Assembly: GCA_002451695.1 (NCBI GenBank)
Contig: DKDC01000036.1
Location: 1 to 29,664, forward strand
Length of the DNA stretch: 29,664 nucleotides
Direction of reading: 5' to 3'
Source of the DNA: Prevotellaceae bacterium UBA6858
GTDB lineage: Bacteria; Bacteroidota; Bacteroidia; Bacteroidales; Bacteroidaceae
Under the pieces are notes generated by a model that did not search any database, was not told the DNA's origin, and saw only the letters and a list, made by a program, of their open reading frames with translations. A program made the translations under genes and the position numbers. Below, in pieces: positions 7,392 through 16,009 of this stretch; position 1 is the first letter of the stretch; each line of letters begins with the position of its first letter.

Positions 7392-8384
7392 TTACCGCTT
7401 TATCTTTTCGCTTATTTCAAGCATCCGCCTTATTGGCCTTGCCGCCTTTTGGGCTATCTCGGGGCTTACGTCTATTGACGGCCATTCGTATTTCAGGCAG
7501 TTGTACAGCTTCTCCATTGTGTTGAGGCGCATATAGGCGCATTCGTTGCACGCGCAGGTGCTGTCGTCGGGCGGAACGGGGATGAACTTCTTGTCGGGGC
7601 ACGACTTTTGCATCTCGTGCAGTATGCCGCTTTCCGTCGCCACGAGAAACTCCTTTACACCGCTGCTTTTTGCGTGCTTCAGCAGCGCGGCGGTTGAGCC
7701 AACATAGTCGGCAAGTTTCAGCACCGCCCCCTTGCATTCGGGGTGGGCGAGGATTTCCGCGTTGGGGTGTTGCGATTTCAGCGCCACGATTTTCTCAACC
7801 GAAAAACGCTCGTGTACATCGCACGCGCCGTTCCACAAAAGCATATTGCGCCCGGTTATGGAGTTGATGTAGTTGCCGAGATTGTAGTCAGGACCGAAAA
7901 TAAGCTTTGCGTCCTTGGGAAAACTCTCAACTATCTCCTTGGCGTTGCCCGACGTAACCACCACGTCGGTAAGGGCCTTCACCGCTGCGGAGGTGTTTAC
8001 ATACGAAAGCACCTGATAGCCCGGATGCGCCTTCACAAACTCGGCGAACTTGTCGGCGGGGCAGCTTTCGGCGAGCGAGCAGTGGGAATTGAGGTCGGGC
8101 AGAAGAACCGTCTTGTCGGGACACAGAATCTTGTTGGTCTCGGCCATGAAGTTCACGCCGCACATCACGATAATCTTTGCATCGGTCTTTGCGGCTTTCT
8201 GCGCAAGAGCCAGACTGTCGCCCACGAAATCGGCAACGTCCTGAATAGCCCCTGTTGTATAGAAGTGCGCCAGCACAACGGCGTTCTTCTCCTTGCACAT
8301 TCTCCTTATCTCTTTGGCGAGGTCTGTTCCTGCGGGAACCGGCTCGTCGGCATATCCCTTCTCAATCCAGCTTTGTTTTGTCAT
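7392..8384 (-). CDS. nadA: Quinolinate synthase
   Basis: NadA condenses iminoaspartate with dihydroxyacetone phosphate to make quinolinate in de novo NAD synthesis, using a 4Fe-4S cluster. The 330-residue protein shows the three expected cluster cysteines: C75 in MCGVNFMAET, C188 in GACDVHERF, and one of the CACNEC cysteines (277-282, probably C282). It also has the substrate segments LAHFYT near 38-43 and GPDYNLGNYI near 164. Length fits the compact NadA class. nadB and nadC are not adjacent. The gene lies 45 nt downstream of the TatD gene on the same strand, so it may share the rnpA transcript or use the -7 box just upstream. Confidence 0.96.
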   Translation of the reverse strand: MTKQSWIEKGYADEPVPAGTDLAKEIRRMCKEKNAVVLAHFYTTGAIQDVADFVGDSLALAQKAAKTDAKIIVMCGVNFMAETNKILCPDKTVLLPDLNSHCSLAESCPADKFAEFVKAHPGYQVLSYVNTSAAVKALTDVVVTSGNAKEIVESFPKDAKLIFGPDYNLGNYINSITGRNMLLWNGACDVHERFSVEKIVALKSQHPNAEILAHPECKGAVLKLADYVGSTAALLKHAKSSGVKEFLVATESGILHEMQKSCPDKKFIPVPPDDSTCACNECAYMRLNTMEKLYNCLKYEWPSIDVSPEIAQKAARPIRRMLEISEKIKR

Positions 8385-8407
8385 ATAACTTCTGTGGTAT
8401 GTTTGTG

Positions 8408-8415
8408 CAAACTTA
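8408..8415 (-). promoter_or_regulatory. Possible -7 box for nadA
   Basis: On the minus strand TAAGTTTG fits TAnnTTTG and ends 23 nt before the nadA ATG. No TTG lies at normal -33 spacing, so this could be a weak internal promoter inside the rnpA-yidD-tatD-nadA run. Confidence 0.35.
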
Positions 8416-8429
8416 TATTTGGTGCAATA

Positions 8430-9104
8430 TTACTCATTATTTTCCAATCCAATGGAGTTTGCCACGCCGAATATTCGCCCGAAATTCCGCGCAACCGCAC
8501 TTTCAAGGTTCTCTCCGCGCAATGCCGAGAAACTGCTGTACGTTTCGCGCAATGAAGTTGGCATTGCCGTGTCGGTTTCAAGGAAAATCCTGTCGGCAGG
8601 ACAGGCAGCCACACTGTCCGGGTTGGCTTTCGCCCCGAACGAAACCGAAAACCCGGCGTTGAGCAACTGCGACATGGCGGCGGGCTTGCCGCGAAAACCG
8701 TGGACAATCCACATACCCTCTCGGGGCATAAGTCTTGAGTATTGCAGCAGCAGGTCTGCCGCGTGCACACAGTGTATGAGCATGGGCATTCCCTCTTTGC
8801 GTGATATTGCGGCAAGTTCCGAAAAAGCCTGTTTTTGCTGTTCAACGGAATGGTTTGACGTGCGGTCGAAGCCACACTCGCCTATGGCGGCAATTCTCCC
8901 CGCTTGGGACAAAAGACCAATGCGCCGGATTTCATCATGCAGGTTTGAGGGGATATTGCAAGGGTGTATCCCCACGGAATAAACAATGCCGTTGCAGGCA
9001 GCCGGCACAGGGTCGCAACCGTTCGCGTCAACCACCGACAGAGCGGCGTTTGCGTTGGGCGCATGGGTATGAACGTCGATGTAAAAATGGACTTCGCTTT
9101 TCAT
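8430..9104 (-). CDS. TatD family metal-dependent hydrolase
   Basis: This 224-residue TIM-barrel hydrolase belongs to the TatD group, whose members act as metal-dependent DNases or phosphoesterases. Expected metal-site residues are visible: HTH in YIDVHTHAP near the N-terminus, Glu in AIGECGFD, His in LIHCVHA, His in IVHGFRG, and Asp in FLETDT. It is shorter than typical TatD (about 260), with a compressed region after strand 1. Starting at 9104 rather than 9170 puts DVHTH at the usual place and gives an ATGA overlap with the yidD stop, so translation is probably coupled. The longer frame would run through yidD. Physiological substrate is unknown. Confidence 0.88.
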   Translation of the reverse strand: MKSEVHFYIDVHTHAPNANAALSVVDANGCDPVPAACNGIVYSVGIHPCNIPSNLHDEIRRIGLLSQAGRIAAIGECGFDRTSNHSVEQQKQAFSELAAISRKEGMPMLIHCVHAADLLLQYSRLMPREGMWIVHGFRGKPAAMSQLLNAGFSVSFGAKANPDSVAACPADRIFLETDTAMPTSLRETYSSFSALRGENLESAVARNFGRIFGVANSIGLENNE

Positions 9105-9346
9105 GGCACAGGGTCGTAGCCGCTTCCTCCCAAAGGGTGGCAGCGCAATATACGTCTTATGGCAAGCCACAAGCCTTTTATCGGACCGTGCTTTTGCAAC
9201 GCCTCAACGGCATATTGCGAACAGGTGGGCGTGAAACGGCACGAAGGGGGTGTGAGTGGGGATATGATTTTTTGGTAAAGGCGCACTGGAATAATAAGAA
9301 CCGTTACAAGGACTGTGCGCACGATTTCAGCTGCTTTCATGACCAA
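9101..9346 (-). CDS. yidD: Membrane protein insertion efficiency factor YidD
   Basis: YidD is a small membrane-associated protein that assists YidC-dependent insertion of inner-membrane proteins. The 81-residue product carries the family core SCRFTPTCSQYAVEAL (about 35-50), then GLWLAIRRILRCHP and the C-terminal GGSGYDPVP. An amphipathic hydrophobic N-terminal segment (residues 7-30) precedes the core. It lies 7 nt after rnpA, the classical arrangement, and its stop overlaps the start of the TatD gene by four bases. Confidence 0.95.
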   Translation of the reverse strand: MVMKAAEIVRTVLVTVLIIPVRLYQKIISPLTPPSCRFTPTCSQYAVEALQKHGPIKGLWLAIRRILRCHPLGGSGYDPVP

Positions 9347-9353
9347 CGGCTTT

Positions 9354-9782
9354 TCAGTCGGAAGCGGCTTCGGTGTTTTGGGGAAGGCTTTCCGCCATAC
9401 GGTGGAGCAGGTTCTTTATCTTGCGCTCCACAAGCGCGGAGCCCTGCGGCTCGTCCGACAGCCAGATGAAAGCCACGTTCAGCGAACGCCGCTCCCCGGC
9501 GGCGTTAAGCGAGTTCACCGCCTCGGTTATTATGGACTTGTTGGTGCGGTAAGCCTCGCGCATCTGGCGTTTTGCGCGGTTGCGGTCAACGGCATGGTGA
9601 AAATGCCGCTTGCTGACGCTCATCAGCACCTTTACGTCAGAGGCGTCGAAAGCGGCAAGCCGGCAAACGGCGCGTATGGGGTATGCGGCGAAACTCTTGC
9701 TCCCGGGGGTGAAAAGTTCGTCGATTTCGCGCTTCAGCGTAAGCCGCTCATGCTTGCGGAAAGTGTTTCGCGTTGCAACCAT
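9354..9782 (-). CDS. rnpA: Ribonuclease P protein component
   Basis: RnpA binds the catalytic RNase P RNA and helps remove 5' leaders from pre-tRNAs. The 142-residue protein has the conserved RNR box (RNRAKRQMREAYR, about residues 68-80) and the preceding VSKRHFHHAVDRN segment, plus an N-terminal FRKHERLTLKREID helix. Its length is at the upper end of the family, with a C-terminal extension. rpmH and dnaA are not next to it. It begins the minus-strand run rnpA-yidD-tatD-nadA and faces dut across a 115-bp divergent promoter region. Confidence 0.95.
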   Translation of the reverse strand: MVATRNTFRKHERLTLKREIDELFTPGSKSFAAYPIRAVCRLAAFDASDVKVLMSVSKRHFHHAVDRNRAKRQMREAYRTNKSIITEAVNSLNAAGERRSLNVAFIWLSDEPQGSALVERKIKNLLHRMAESLPQNTEAASD

Positions 9783-9787
9783 TTGTG

Positions 9788-9820
9788 CAAAATTAGCGAA
9801 AACACGCGTAACGCTTGCAA
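9788..9820 (-). promoter_or_regulatory. Promoter for rnpA operon
   Basis: On the minus strand TAATTTTG (9788-9795) fits the TAnnTTTG -7 box and a TTG (9818-9820) lies 22 nt upstream as -33. The box ends 5 nt before the rnpA ATG, so the leader would be extremely short. Homologous starts could lie slightly further in. Confidence 0.5.
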
Positions 9821-9834
9821 GCAGCCCGCAAAAG

Positions 9835-9865
9835 TTGGCAGTTAATGCGGAATTTTTTATTTTTG
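9835..9865 (+). promoter_or_regulatory. Promoter for dut operon
   Basis: TTG at 9835-9837, a 20-nt spacer and TATTTTTG at 9858-9865 fit the Bacteroidetes consensus closely. The dut ATG follows at 9898, giving a leader of about 25 nt. It is divergent from the rnpA promoter in the same gap. Confidence 0.65.
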
Positions 9866-9897
9866 CAATTTACGAACAGACTACGCATATTATAATT

Positions 9898-10332
9898 ATG
9901 AAAATAAAAGTGATTAACCGTTCCCGCCATGAGCTTCCGCAATACGAAACACCGCAAAGCGCAGGACTTGACCTCCGCGCCAACGTTGACGCGCCTGTGG
10001 TGCTGAAGCCTTTGGAGCGCAAGCTCGTGCCTACGGGACTTTTCATCGAACTTCCCGCCGGCTATGAGGCGCAGATACGCCCTCGTTCGGGATTGGCGTT
10101 GAAGCACGGCATAAGTCTGCTAAACACCCCGGGGACAATCGACGCGGACTATCGCGGGGAGATTGGCGTGATAATGGTGAACCTTTCAAATGAGGAGTTT
10201 ACTATGAACGACGGCGACAGGATAGCCCAAATGGTGGTGTCGCGGCACGAGCAGGTGGAATGGCTGCCTGTGGAAACCCTTGCCGACAGCGAACGCGGCG
10301 AAGGCGGATTCGGGCATACCGGGAAAAAGTAA
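9898..10332 (+). CDS. dut: dUTP diphosphatase
   Basis: Dut hydrolyses dUTP to dUMP, keeping uracil out of DNA and feeding dTMP synthesis. The 144-residue protein has all five motifs of trimeric dUTPases: AGLDLRA (1), PRSGLALKHG (2), GTIDADYRGEIGV (3, with the catalytic Asp), RIAQMVV (4), and the P-loop-like RGEGGFGHTG (5). In motif 5 the usual Ser is His, which I believe is common in Bacteroidetes. ATG 9898 gives the usual MKIKVINRS start; the frame is open further upstream only by chance. It leads the run dut - TPR protein - DUF4292 lipoprotein - EnvC-like protein. Confidence 0.96.
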   Translation: MKIKVINRSRHELPQYETPQSAGLDLRANVDAPVVLKPLERKLVPTGLFIELPAGYEAQIRPRSGLALKHGISLLNTPGTIDADYRGEIGVIMVNLSNEEFTMNDGDRIAQMVVSRHEQVEWLPVETLADSERGEGGFGHTGKK

Positions 10333-10350
10333 CGGCAATCAGCTAAGGCA

Positions 10351-12144
10351 ATGGCAAGACGCTGGTCGGGCAAATACGCATTGTTGAAAGTTTTGGTGGC
10401 GATAACGGTTGTGGCTGTTGTCGCCCCACAGGTTTACGCCCAAAAAAGCCGTGGCAAGAAAAGCGCGGCAGCAAAGGAGACCGTGGCGGACTATGAACGG
10501 CAGCGCAGGTTCAACGAGTTTTTCCTTGAGTCGGTGGTGCAGAAGCAGAAAGGCGACTACGCCGCCTCGTTCGACCTTTTGCGCCACGCCTTGGAGATAA
10601 ACCCCAATGCGCCGGAAGCCCTTTCGGCAATGGGGCTTATGCTTGAGGCAACAGGCGGCGTTGACTCGCTGAACGATGCAGGCACTTACATAAAGAAAGC
10701 CGTGGAATTGGAACCCGACAACTATTATTTCCAGCAGCAGCTCGCGGAGTACTACGACAGTCGCGGAATGAGCGAGGAGGCGGTGGAACGGTATGAGATA
10801 ATGTCGCGGCGTTTTCCCGAACACGATGAACTGCTTTACAGTCTTGCCGAAATATACAGCAACCAGAAAAACTGGGACGCCCTCATAAAGACCCTCTCGC
10901 GATTGGAAGTGCAGGAGGGCAAGAGCGACGAGATAACGCTGCGTAAGATAATAGCCTTTTCCTCGGCGGGGATGAATGATTCTTCGCTCGTATTGGTAAA
11001 CTCGCTTATAGCCTCCGACCCTTCGAACAACACTTACCGCGTGATTCGCGGCGGAGCTTATGGCGACATGAAGGAGTATGAAAAGGAAATGGCGGAATAC
11101 AAGGCGGTTCTTGCCTCCGACCCTTCAAACGAAATGGCAAACCGCGCAATAATGAACAGGAAACTGGAACAAAACGACATTCCCGCATACCTCGAAGCCG
11201 CCAATTCCATCGCCCTTAACGAAAAAATGAGCGTGAAGGCACGCATCGGGGCATTGAACTCCATGATAATGAGCGGATGTCGCGGCACTGTGGACAGCAC
11301 TGCCGCACTTCCCGCCTGCCGCCGCATTTTTGCGAAAGACGATTGCGACCCCGCGTTTCTCGACATCTACCAAGGCTACCTCTCCCTGCTGAAAGCCCCC
11401 ACCGACAGTATGGCCCCAGTTTGGCGCAGACTGTTGACAGCAAAGCCGGAATACTCACAAATAAGAATAAAACTGTTGCAATATTGCATAACCAAAAACC
11501 TTGAGGACGAAACGGCGAAACTCTGCGAGGACGGAATACAGTACGAGCCGGAAAACCTTGTGTATTATTTCTATGGCGGACTGGCGCAATTCAGCCTCAA
11601 ACAAAAGGAGCGTTCGGCGGAAACCCTTAAAAAAGGCACGGCACTTATCAGCGGCAGCACAAACACGGGGCTTGCCTCCGACCTTTACGCCCTGCTCGGG
11701 GATGTGTATCACGAATTGGGCAAGGACACACTGTGCTTTCAGGCCTACGACTCGGCCCTTGTTTACAAGGATGACAACATAAATGCCCTGAACAATTACG
11801 CCTATTTCCTTTCGCTGAAAAAGCGCGACCTTGAAAAAGCGGCGGCCATGAGCCTCAAGACAATCAAGGCGCAGCCCAAGAGTGCGACATATCTCGACAC
11901 TTACGCATGGGTACTGTTTGAGCAGGGGCGTTATGCCGAAGCCGCAACTTTCATAGAAGAAGCCCTGAAAAACATTTCGTCGGAAAAGGGGAACGCTTCG
12001 ATTTACGAACACGCGGGAGACATCTATGCCATGCAAGGCAGAACCGATGAGGCTCTCGCCATGTGGCGCAAGGCAAAGAGCGCGGGAGGAGACTCGAAAA
12101 CGCTTAACAGAAAGATAAAACTCAGGAAATATATAGCAAACTGA
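10351..12144 (+). CDS. Secreted/periplasmic tetratricopeptide-repeat protein
   Basis: This 597-residue protein has an N-terminal signal peptide or anchor (about 1-30, ending QVYAQ). The rest is mostly helical pairs with TPR spacing, for example the repeats around AASFDLLRHALEINPNAPEAL, DAGTYIKKAVELEPDNYYF, EEAVERYEIMSRRFPEHDELL, and near the C-terminus NINALNNYAYFLSLKKRDLEKA and ATYLDTYAWVLFEQGRYAEA. TPR arrays mediate protein-protein contacts. Position between dut and the DUF4292 lipoprotein, 18 nt after dut and 7 nt before the next gene, is a recurrent Bacteroidales arrangement. An envelope-assembly scaffold is a reasonable inference, but no specific partner can be named. Confidence 0.85.
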   Translation: MARRWSGKYALLKVLVAITVVAVVAPQVYAQKSRGKKSAAAKETVADYERQRRFNEFFLESVVQKQKGDYAASFDLLRHALEINPNAPEALSAMGLMLEATGGVDSLNDAGTYIKKAVELEPDNYYFQQQLAEYYDSRGMSEEAVERYEIMSRRFPEHDELLYSLAEIYSNQKNWDALIKTLSRLEVQEGKSDEITLRKIIAFSSAGMNDSSLVLVNSLIASDPSNNTYRVIRGGAYGDMKEYEKEMAEYKAVLASDPSNEMANRAIMNRKLEQNDIPAYLEAANSIALNEKMSVKARIGALNSMIMSGCRGTVDSTAALPACRRIFAKDDCDPAFLDIYQGYLSLLKAPTDSMAPVWRRLLTAKPEYSQIRIKLLQYCITKNLEDETAKLCEDGIQYEPENLVYYFYGGLAQFSLKQKERSAETLKKGTALISGSTNTGLASDLYALLGDVYHELGKDTLCFQAYDSALVYKDDNINALNNYAYFLSLKKRDLEKAAAMSLKTIKAQPKSATYLDTYAWVLFEQGRYAEAATFIEEALKNISSEKGNASIYEHAGDIYAMQGRTDEALAMWRKAKSAGGDSKTLNRKIKLRKYIAN

Positions 12145-12151
12145 CATCGCA

Positions 12152-13006
12152 ATGAAAACGAAAAGAATATTGAAACAGATAATGCTTGCCGGCGCAATGG
12201 CATTGACCGTTACACTGTTCGGCGCATGCAGTTCGTCAAAAAACGCAACCAAGACAGCCTCGGCTGGCAAGGCTTCCACCGCAGAAGCTTATGCGAAGAA
12301 AGTAACAGACAACTTTCAAACTGCGCAACACATAACCGCAAAGGCGAGCGTGGAGCTGAAAAGCGGGACAAAAAGTTTCACGCTTGGCGGAAGCCTGAAG
12401 ATGAAGCGCGACGATGTAATACAGCTTTCCATGTCGTTTCTCGGAATGGAAGTGGCGCGGTTGGAATTCACGCCCGACCATGTGCTGCTTGTTGACCGTT
12501 TCAACAAACAGTATGTGCAGGCAACTTATTCTGATGCAAGTTTCCTGAAAAGCGCGAGCCTTGACTTCTATGTGTTGCAGTCTTTGTTCTGGAACGAGAT
12601 TTTCATACCCGGCACACGCGATGTGAAATCCTCGCTGAAAGACTTTACTGTAGCATCGAGCGGCGACCACACTTTGTTGAGCCTCACCTCATCGCCCAAA
12701 CTTGATTATGAGTTTCTGACGCAAACCGCGAGCGCACTGCTCGACCGCGTAACGGTAAACCCGAAAGACATCACCGCAAAGGAAAGCCTTGTTTGCAAGT
12801 ATGGAAGCTTTGTCAATTTTGACGGGAAGCAGTTCCCCACTCAGATAAGCCTTGAAGCCAAGGGTGGGAAGCACGACATAAACATGACGATAGACTTGAG
12901 CCGATTGTCTGACAACGCTAAATGGGAAACCCGCACAAAAGTGCCCTCAAGCTACAAGCAGCGTACGATAGACGAAGTAATGAGAAAACTCTCCACGATA
13001 CAATGA
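12152..13006 (+). CDS. DUF4292 family lipoprotein
   Basis: This 284-residue lipoprotein has a signal peptide with lipobox LFGAC, the Cys at about residue 25, then a Ser-rich linker (SSSKNATK). The mature part has alternating beta strands (ITAKASVELKSG, FTLGGSLKMKRDDVIQLSM, VARLEFTPDHVLLVDR) resembling the concave-sheet fold of LolA/LolB-type lipoprotein carriers, to which DUF4292 is thought to be related. Function in outer-membrane lipid or lipoprotein handling is inference. The stop overlaps the next start as ATGA at 13003-13006, so it is translationally coupled to the EnvC-like gene. Confidence 0.85.
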   Translation: MKTKRILKQIMLAGAMALTVTLFGACSSSKNATKTASAGKASTAEAYAKKVTDNFQTAQHITAKASVELKSGTKSFTLGGSLKMKRDDVIQLSMSFLGMEVARLEFTPDHVLLVDRFNKQYVQATYSDASFLKSASLDFYVLQSLFWNEIFIPGTRDVKSSLKDFTVASSGDHTLLSLTSSPKLDYEFLTQTASALLDRVTVNPKDITAKESLVCKYGSFVNFDGKQFPTQISLEAKGGKHDINMTIDLSRLSDNAKWETRTKVPSSYKQRTIDEVMRKLSTIQ

Positions 13007-14394
13007 ACTGCCGCCGCATAATTCCTTTCCTCGCCGTGCTGTGCTTGGCATTTTCCGATGTCTGCGCACAGAGCAACAAGGAAATAAACAAATTGAAGTC
13101 GCAGCGTGCCACACTCCAGAAAAAGATAACACAGAACGAGGGAATGCTGAAATCCTTGAAGAAGGACGTGCGCTCGCAGTTGAGCAACCTGAAAGTTCTC
13201 AATGGGCAGATAAGCACCCAAAAAAAGTATATCGACGCTATTTCGGCAGATGTAAACGCACTTGACGGCAAGATTTCCATTCTGAAAACCCAGCTCGACA
13301 CACTGATATCAGAACTGGAGCTTCGCAAGAAGCATTACCGCCGCGCCATGCTATACCTCTACCGCAACAGGAACACACAAAACAAACTCATGTTCATATT
13401 CTCCGCCGACAACTTTACGCAAATGCTGCACCGTTTAAGGTACGTCAGGGAATATGCCAGATACCAGCGCGTACAGGGGGAGCTTGTAAAAAGGAAGCAA
13501 GACCAAGTTGACGCCAAACACACAGAGGTGGTGAAAGCACGCGATAAAAAGAATGCACTTTTGGACGAAGGCATTACAGAACAAAACAAACTTGAGGGCC
13601 AGCACGCCGAACGCACAAAGATTGTCAACGGCTTGCAGAAAAAGCAACGCCAGGTGCAAAGCGCCATAAAAGCGGACAAGAAACGCTATTCCTCGCTCAA
13701 CTCAAAAATAGATGCATTAATCCAGCAACAGATACTTGCGGAAAAGAAGCGGCGTGAAGAGGCGCGTAAGCGCGAGCTGGAACGGCAAAAGAAAATCGCC
13801 GAGCAGAAAGCCCGCGAAGAGGCGCACCGCAAGCAGCTCTCGGCACAAGGCGGAAAAAACAGCAAAAGCGGCAGACAGGACACCCAAAACCGCGAGAAGG
13901 AAAAGTCCGCCTCCGCACGCACTACCAAACAAAGCGTGGAGGACATGAAAGTTTTCAAAATGGAAGAGGCCGACCGCGCACTCTCTAATGATTTCGCGGC
14001 AAACAAGGGAAGGCTGCCCATGCCTATTTCGGGCGGATATATGATTACGCAGCACTACGGAGTTCACAATGTTGACGGGCTCTCGGGCGTGCAGCTTGAC
14101 AACAAGGGCATAAACATAACCGGCAGGGCGGGAGCGCAGGCACGCGCCATTTTCAACGGCGAAGTGTCGGCGGTGTTCTCGCTTGGCGGATACTCAAACG
14201 TTCTGGTGCGCCACGGCAGCTACATTTCCGTATATTGCAACCTGTCCTCCGTTTCGGTGAGCAAGGGGCAGAAAGTGCGCACAAAGCAGACTTTGGGCGG
14301 TGTGGCACGCGACGCATCGGGAAACTGCACCCTGCATTTCCAGCTCCGCCGCGAGACCTCGAAACTCAACCCGGAAGCATGGCTCGCAAAATAA
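13003..14394 (+). CDS. EnvC-like coiled-coil protein with degenerate LytM (M23) domain
   Basis: This 463-residue periplasmic protein has a signal peptide (about 1-23, ending DVCAQ), a long coiled coil (about 25-310, very rich in Lys, Arg, Glu and Gln), and a C-terminal LytM/M23 fold (about 344-460). In active M23 peptidases the zinc and catalytic residues are HxxxD, the His of YxHL and HxH. Here they read N367-x3-N371, N413 and T453-x-H455, so only the last His remains. This pattern matches EnvC, which activates amidases instead of cutting peptidoglycan. A role in controlling septal peptidoglycan hydrolysis is inferred. I chose ATG 13003, which overlaps the DUF4292 stop, because the frame upstream lies inside that gene. 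Confidence 0.88.
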   Translation: MNCRRIIPFLAVLCLAFSDVCAQSNKEINKLKSQRATLQKKITQNEGMLKSLKKDVRSQLSNLKVLNGQISTQKKYIDAISADVNALDGKISILKTQLDTLISELELRKKHYRRAMLYLYRNRNTQNKLMFIFSADNFTQMLHRLRYVREYARYQRVQGELVKRKQDQVDAKHTEVVKARDKKNALLDEGITEQNKLEGQHAERTKIVNGLQKKQRQVQSAIKADKKRYSSLNSKIDALIQQQILAEKKRREEARKRELERQKKIAEQKAREEAHRKQLSAQGGKNSKSGRQDTQNREKEKSASARTTKQSVEDMKVFKMEEADRALSNDFAANKGRLPMPISGGYMITQHYGVHNVDGLSGVQLDNKGINITGRAGAQARAIFNGEVSAVFSLGGYSNVLVRHGSYISVYCNLSSVSVSKGQKVRTKQTLGGVARDASGNCTLHFQLRRETSKLNPEAWLAK

Positions 14395-14407
14395 AAGCAC
14401 ATAAGTA

Positions 14408-15622
14408 ATGTACGACATACAGCAGATAAGAAAAGATTTCCCGATACTGTCGCGCACGGTTTACGGCAAACCGCTCGTATATCTTGACAACAGTGCAACA
14501 ACACAAAAGCCGCGTGCGGTGGTTGATGCCATTGCGAACGAGTATTACTCGGAAAACGCCAACGTGCATCGCGGGGTGCATTTCCTTTCGCAGCAGGCAA
14601 CCGAACTTCATGAGGCCGCACGTGCAAAAGTCGCCGGTTTCCTTAACGCTTCATCGCCGGCAGAGATTGTCTTCACACGCGGGGCAACCGAAGGGCTGAA
14701 CCTCGTGGCTTCGTCGTTTGGCGAGGCTTTCCTGAAAGAGGGCGATGAGGTTATAGTCTCGGCAATGGAGCATCATTCCAACATTGTGCCTTGGCAGTTG
14801 CTCGAAATGCGAAGGGGAATAAAGGTAAAGGTTATTCCTATCACGGAGGACGGCGAGTTGCGCATGGACGAATACGAAAGAATGTTCAACGCACGCACAA
14901 AAGCGGTTTCCGTAACCCATGTGTCGAACGTTCTCGGGACGGTCAACCCCGTCAAGGAGATTACCGCCATTGCCCACGCGCAGAATGTGCCGGTGCTGAT
15001 AGACGGAGCGCAGAGCGTGCCACATACAAAGGTCGATGTGCAGGATATTGGCTGCGACTTCTATGCTTTCAGCGGACACAAGGTTTACGGGCCTACGGGC
15101 ATCGGCGCGCTTTACGGCAAAGCCGAATGGCTTGAAAAGCTTCCTCCCTATCAGGGTGGCGGCGAGATGATAAAGAACGTGCATTTCGGACATACCGAAT
15201 TTGAGGATGCCCCATTGAAGTTCGAGGCCGGCACTCCCGATTATGTTGGAAGCCACTCTCTCGCCACGGCAATTGATTACGTGGAAAAGCTCGGCATAGG
15301 CAACATAGCGGCACACGAACACGAACTGCTTGAATACGCCACCGGGTGTCTTGACACCATTCCAGGAATGCGCATCTTTGGCAGGGCGCAACGCAAATCG
15401 GCTGTCCTTTCGTTTGTGGTGGGAAACATCCACCCGCTTGACCTCGGAACGCTTCTTGACAGGCTCGGCATAGCCATACGTACAGGGCATCACTGCGCCC
15501 AGCCGCTTGTGGAAAGTCTGGGCGTGCAGAGCGTGGCACGTGCCTCGTTTGGTCTCTACAACACAAAAGAGGAAGTTGACGCTCTCGCCGACGGCATTGA
15601 AAGAGTGATGAAAATGTTTTGA
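14408..15622 (+). CDS. sufS: Cysteine desulfurase, SufS type
   Basis: SufS is a PLP enzyme that takes sulfur from cysteine as a persulfide for Fe-S cluster assembly. The 404-residue protein has the PLP lysine in FYAFSGHKVYGPTG (about residue 227), ATEGLN and EHHSN in the cofactor pocket, and the group II active-site cysteine in RTGHHCAQPL (about 364). The N-terminal IRKDFPIL and YLDNSATTQKP are diagnostic of SufS/CsdA. sufB, sufC, sufD and sufU are not in the window, so it works with partners encoded elsewhere. It lies 13 nt after the EnvC-like gene, and may share its transcript. Confidence 0.95.
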   Translation: MYDIQQIRKDFPILSRTVYGKPLVYLDNSATTQKPRAVVDAIANEYYSENANVHRGVHFLSQQATELHEAARAKVAGFLNASSPAEIVFTRGATEGLNLVASSFGEAFLKEGDEVIVSAMEHHSNIVPWQLLEMRRGIKVKVIPITEDGELRMDEYERMFNARTKAVSVTHVSNVLGTVNPVKEITAIAHAQNVPVLIDGAQSVPHTKVDVQDIGCDFYAFSGHKVYGPTGIGALYGKAEWLEKLPPYQGGGEMIKNVHFGHTEFEDAPLKFEAGTPDYVGSHSLATAIDYVEKLGIGNIAAHEHELLEYATGCLDTIPGMRIFGRAQRKSAVLSFVVGNIHPLDLGTLLDRLGIAIRTGHHCAQPLVESLGVQSVARASFGLYNTKEEVDALADGIERVMKMF

Positions 15623-15670
15623 ACAAAATAATTTTCGCGCATATTCCTGCGCGGATAAAAATATACAGAA

Positions 15671-15988
15671 ATGCTTCTTACAACAACACCCGCCGTTGAA
15701 GGCAGACCGGTAAAGACCTATTATGGGGTTGTAACCGGAGAGACGATAATCGGCGCAAACTTTGTGCGCGACTTTTTTGCGGGCATACGCGACATTGTGG
15801 GCGGACGTTCCAAAAGCTATGAGCGCGTGCTTCGCGAGGCCAAAGACACCGCGCTCTCCGAAATGGCGGAGCAGGCGCAGCAACTTGGCGCTAATGCCGT
15901 AGTGGGCATAGACATCGACTACGAGACAGTAGGTTCTAACGGAAGTATGCTGATGGTTTCGTGCAGCGGTACGGCAGTTACCATTTGA
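15671..15988 (+). CDS. YbjQ/UPF0145 heavy-metal-binding domain protein
   Basis: This 105-residue protein belongs to the YbjQ (UPF0145) family, small pentameric domains once proposed to bind heavy metals. Recognisable parts are YYGVVTGETIIGANFVRDFFAGIRDIVGGRS, where GE and the RDF..GIRD..GGRS stretch are the family signature, ERVLREAKDTALSEM, and AQQLGANAVVGIDIDYE. Length is normal. No biochemical role is established. It follows sufS by 48 nt; a short GC-rich hairpin (15636-15653) sits between them without a T-run. rnhB follows 21 nt later. Confidence 0.88.
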   Translation: MLLTTTPAVEGRPVKTYYGVVTGETIIGANFVRDFFAGIRDIVGGRSKSYERVLREAKDTALSEMAEQAQQLGANAVVGIDIDYETVGSNGSMLMVSCSGTAVTI

Positions 15989-16009
15989 CAAGTTTAGGAG
16001 CGCTTGATT

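Noticed and set aside
15636..15653. GC-rich hairpin between sufS and the YbjQ gene as a terminator
   Set aside because: The stem is only 6 bp and no T-run follows on either strand.
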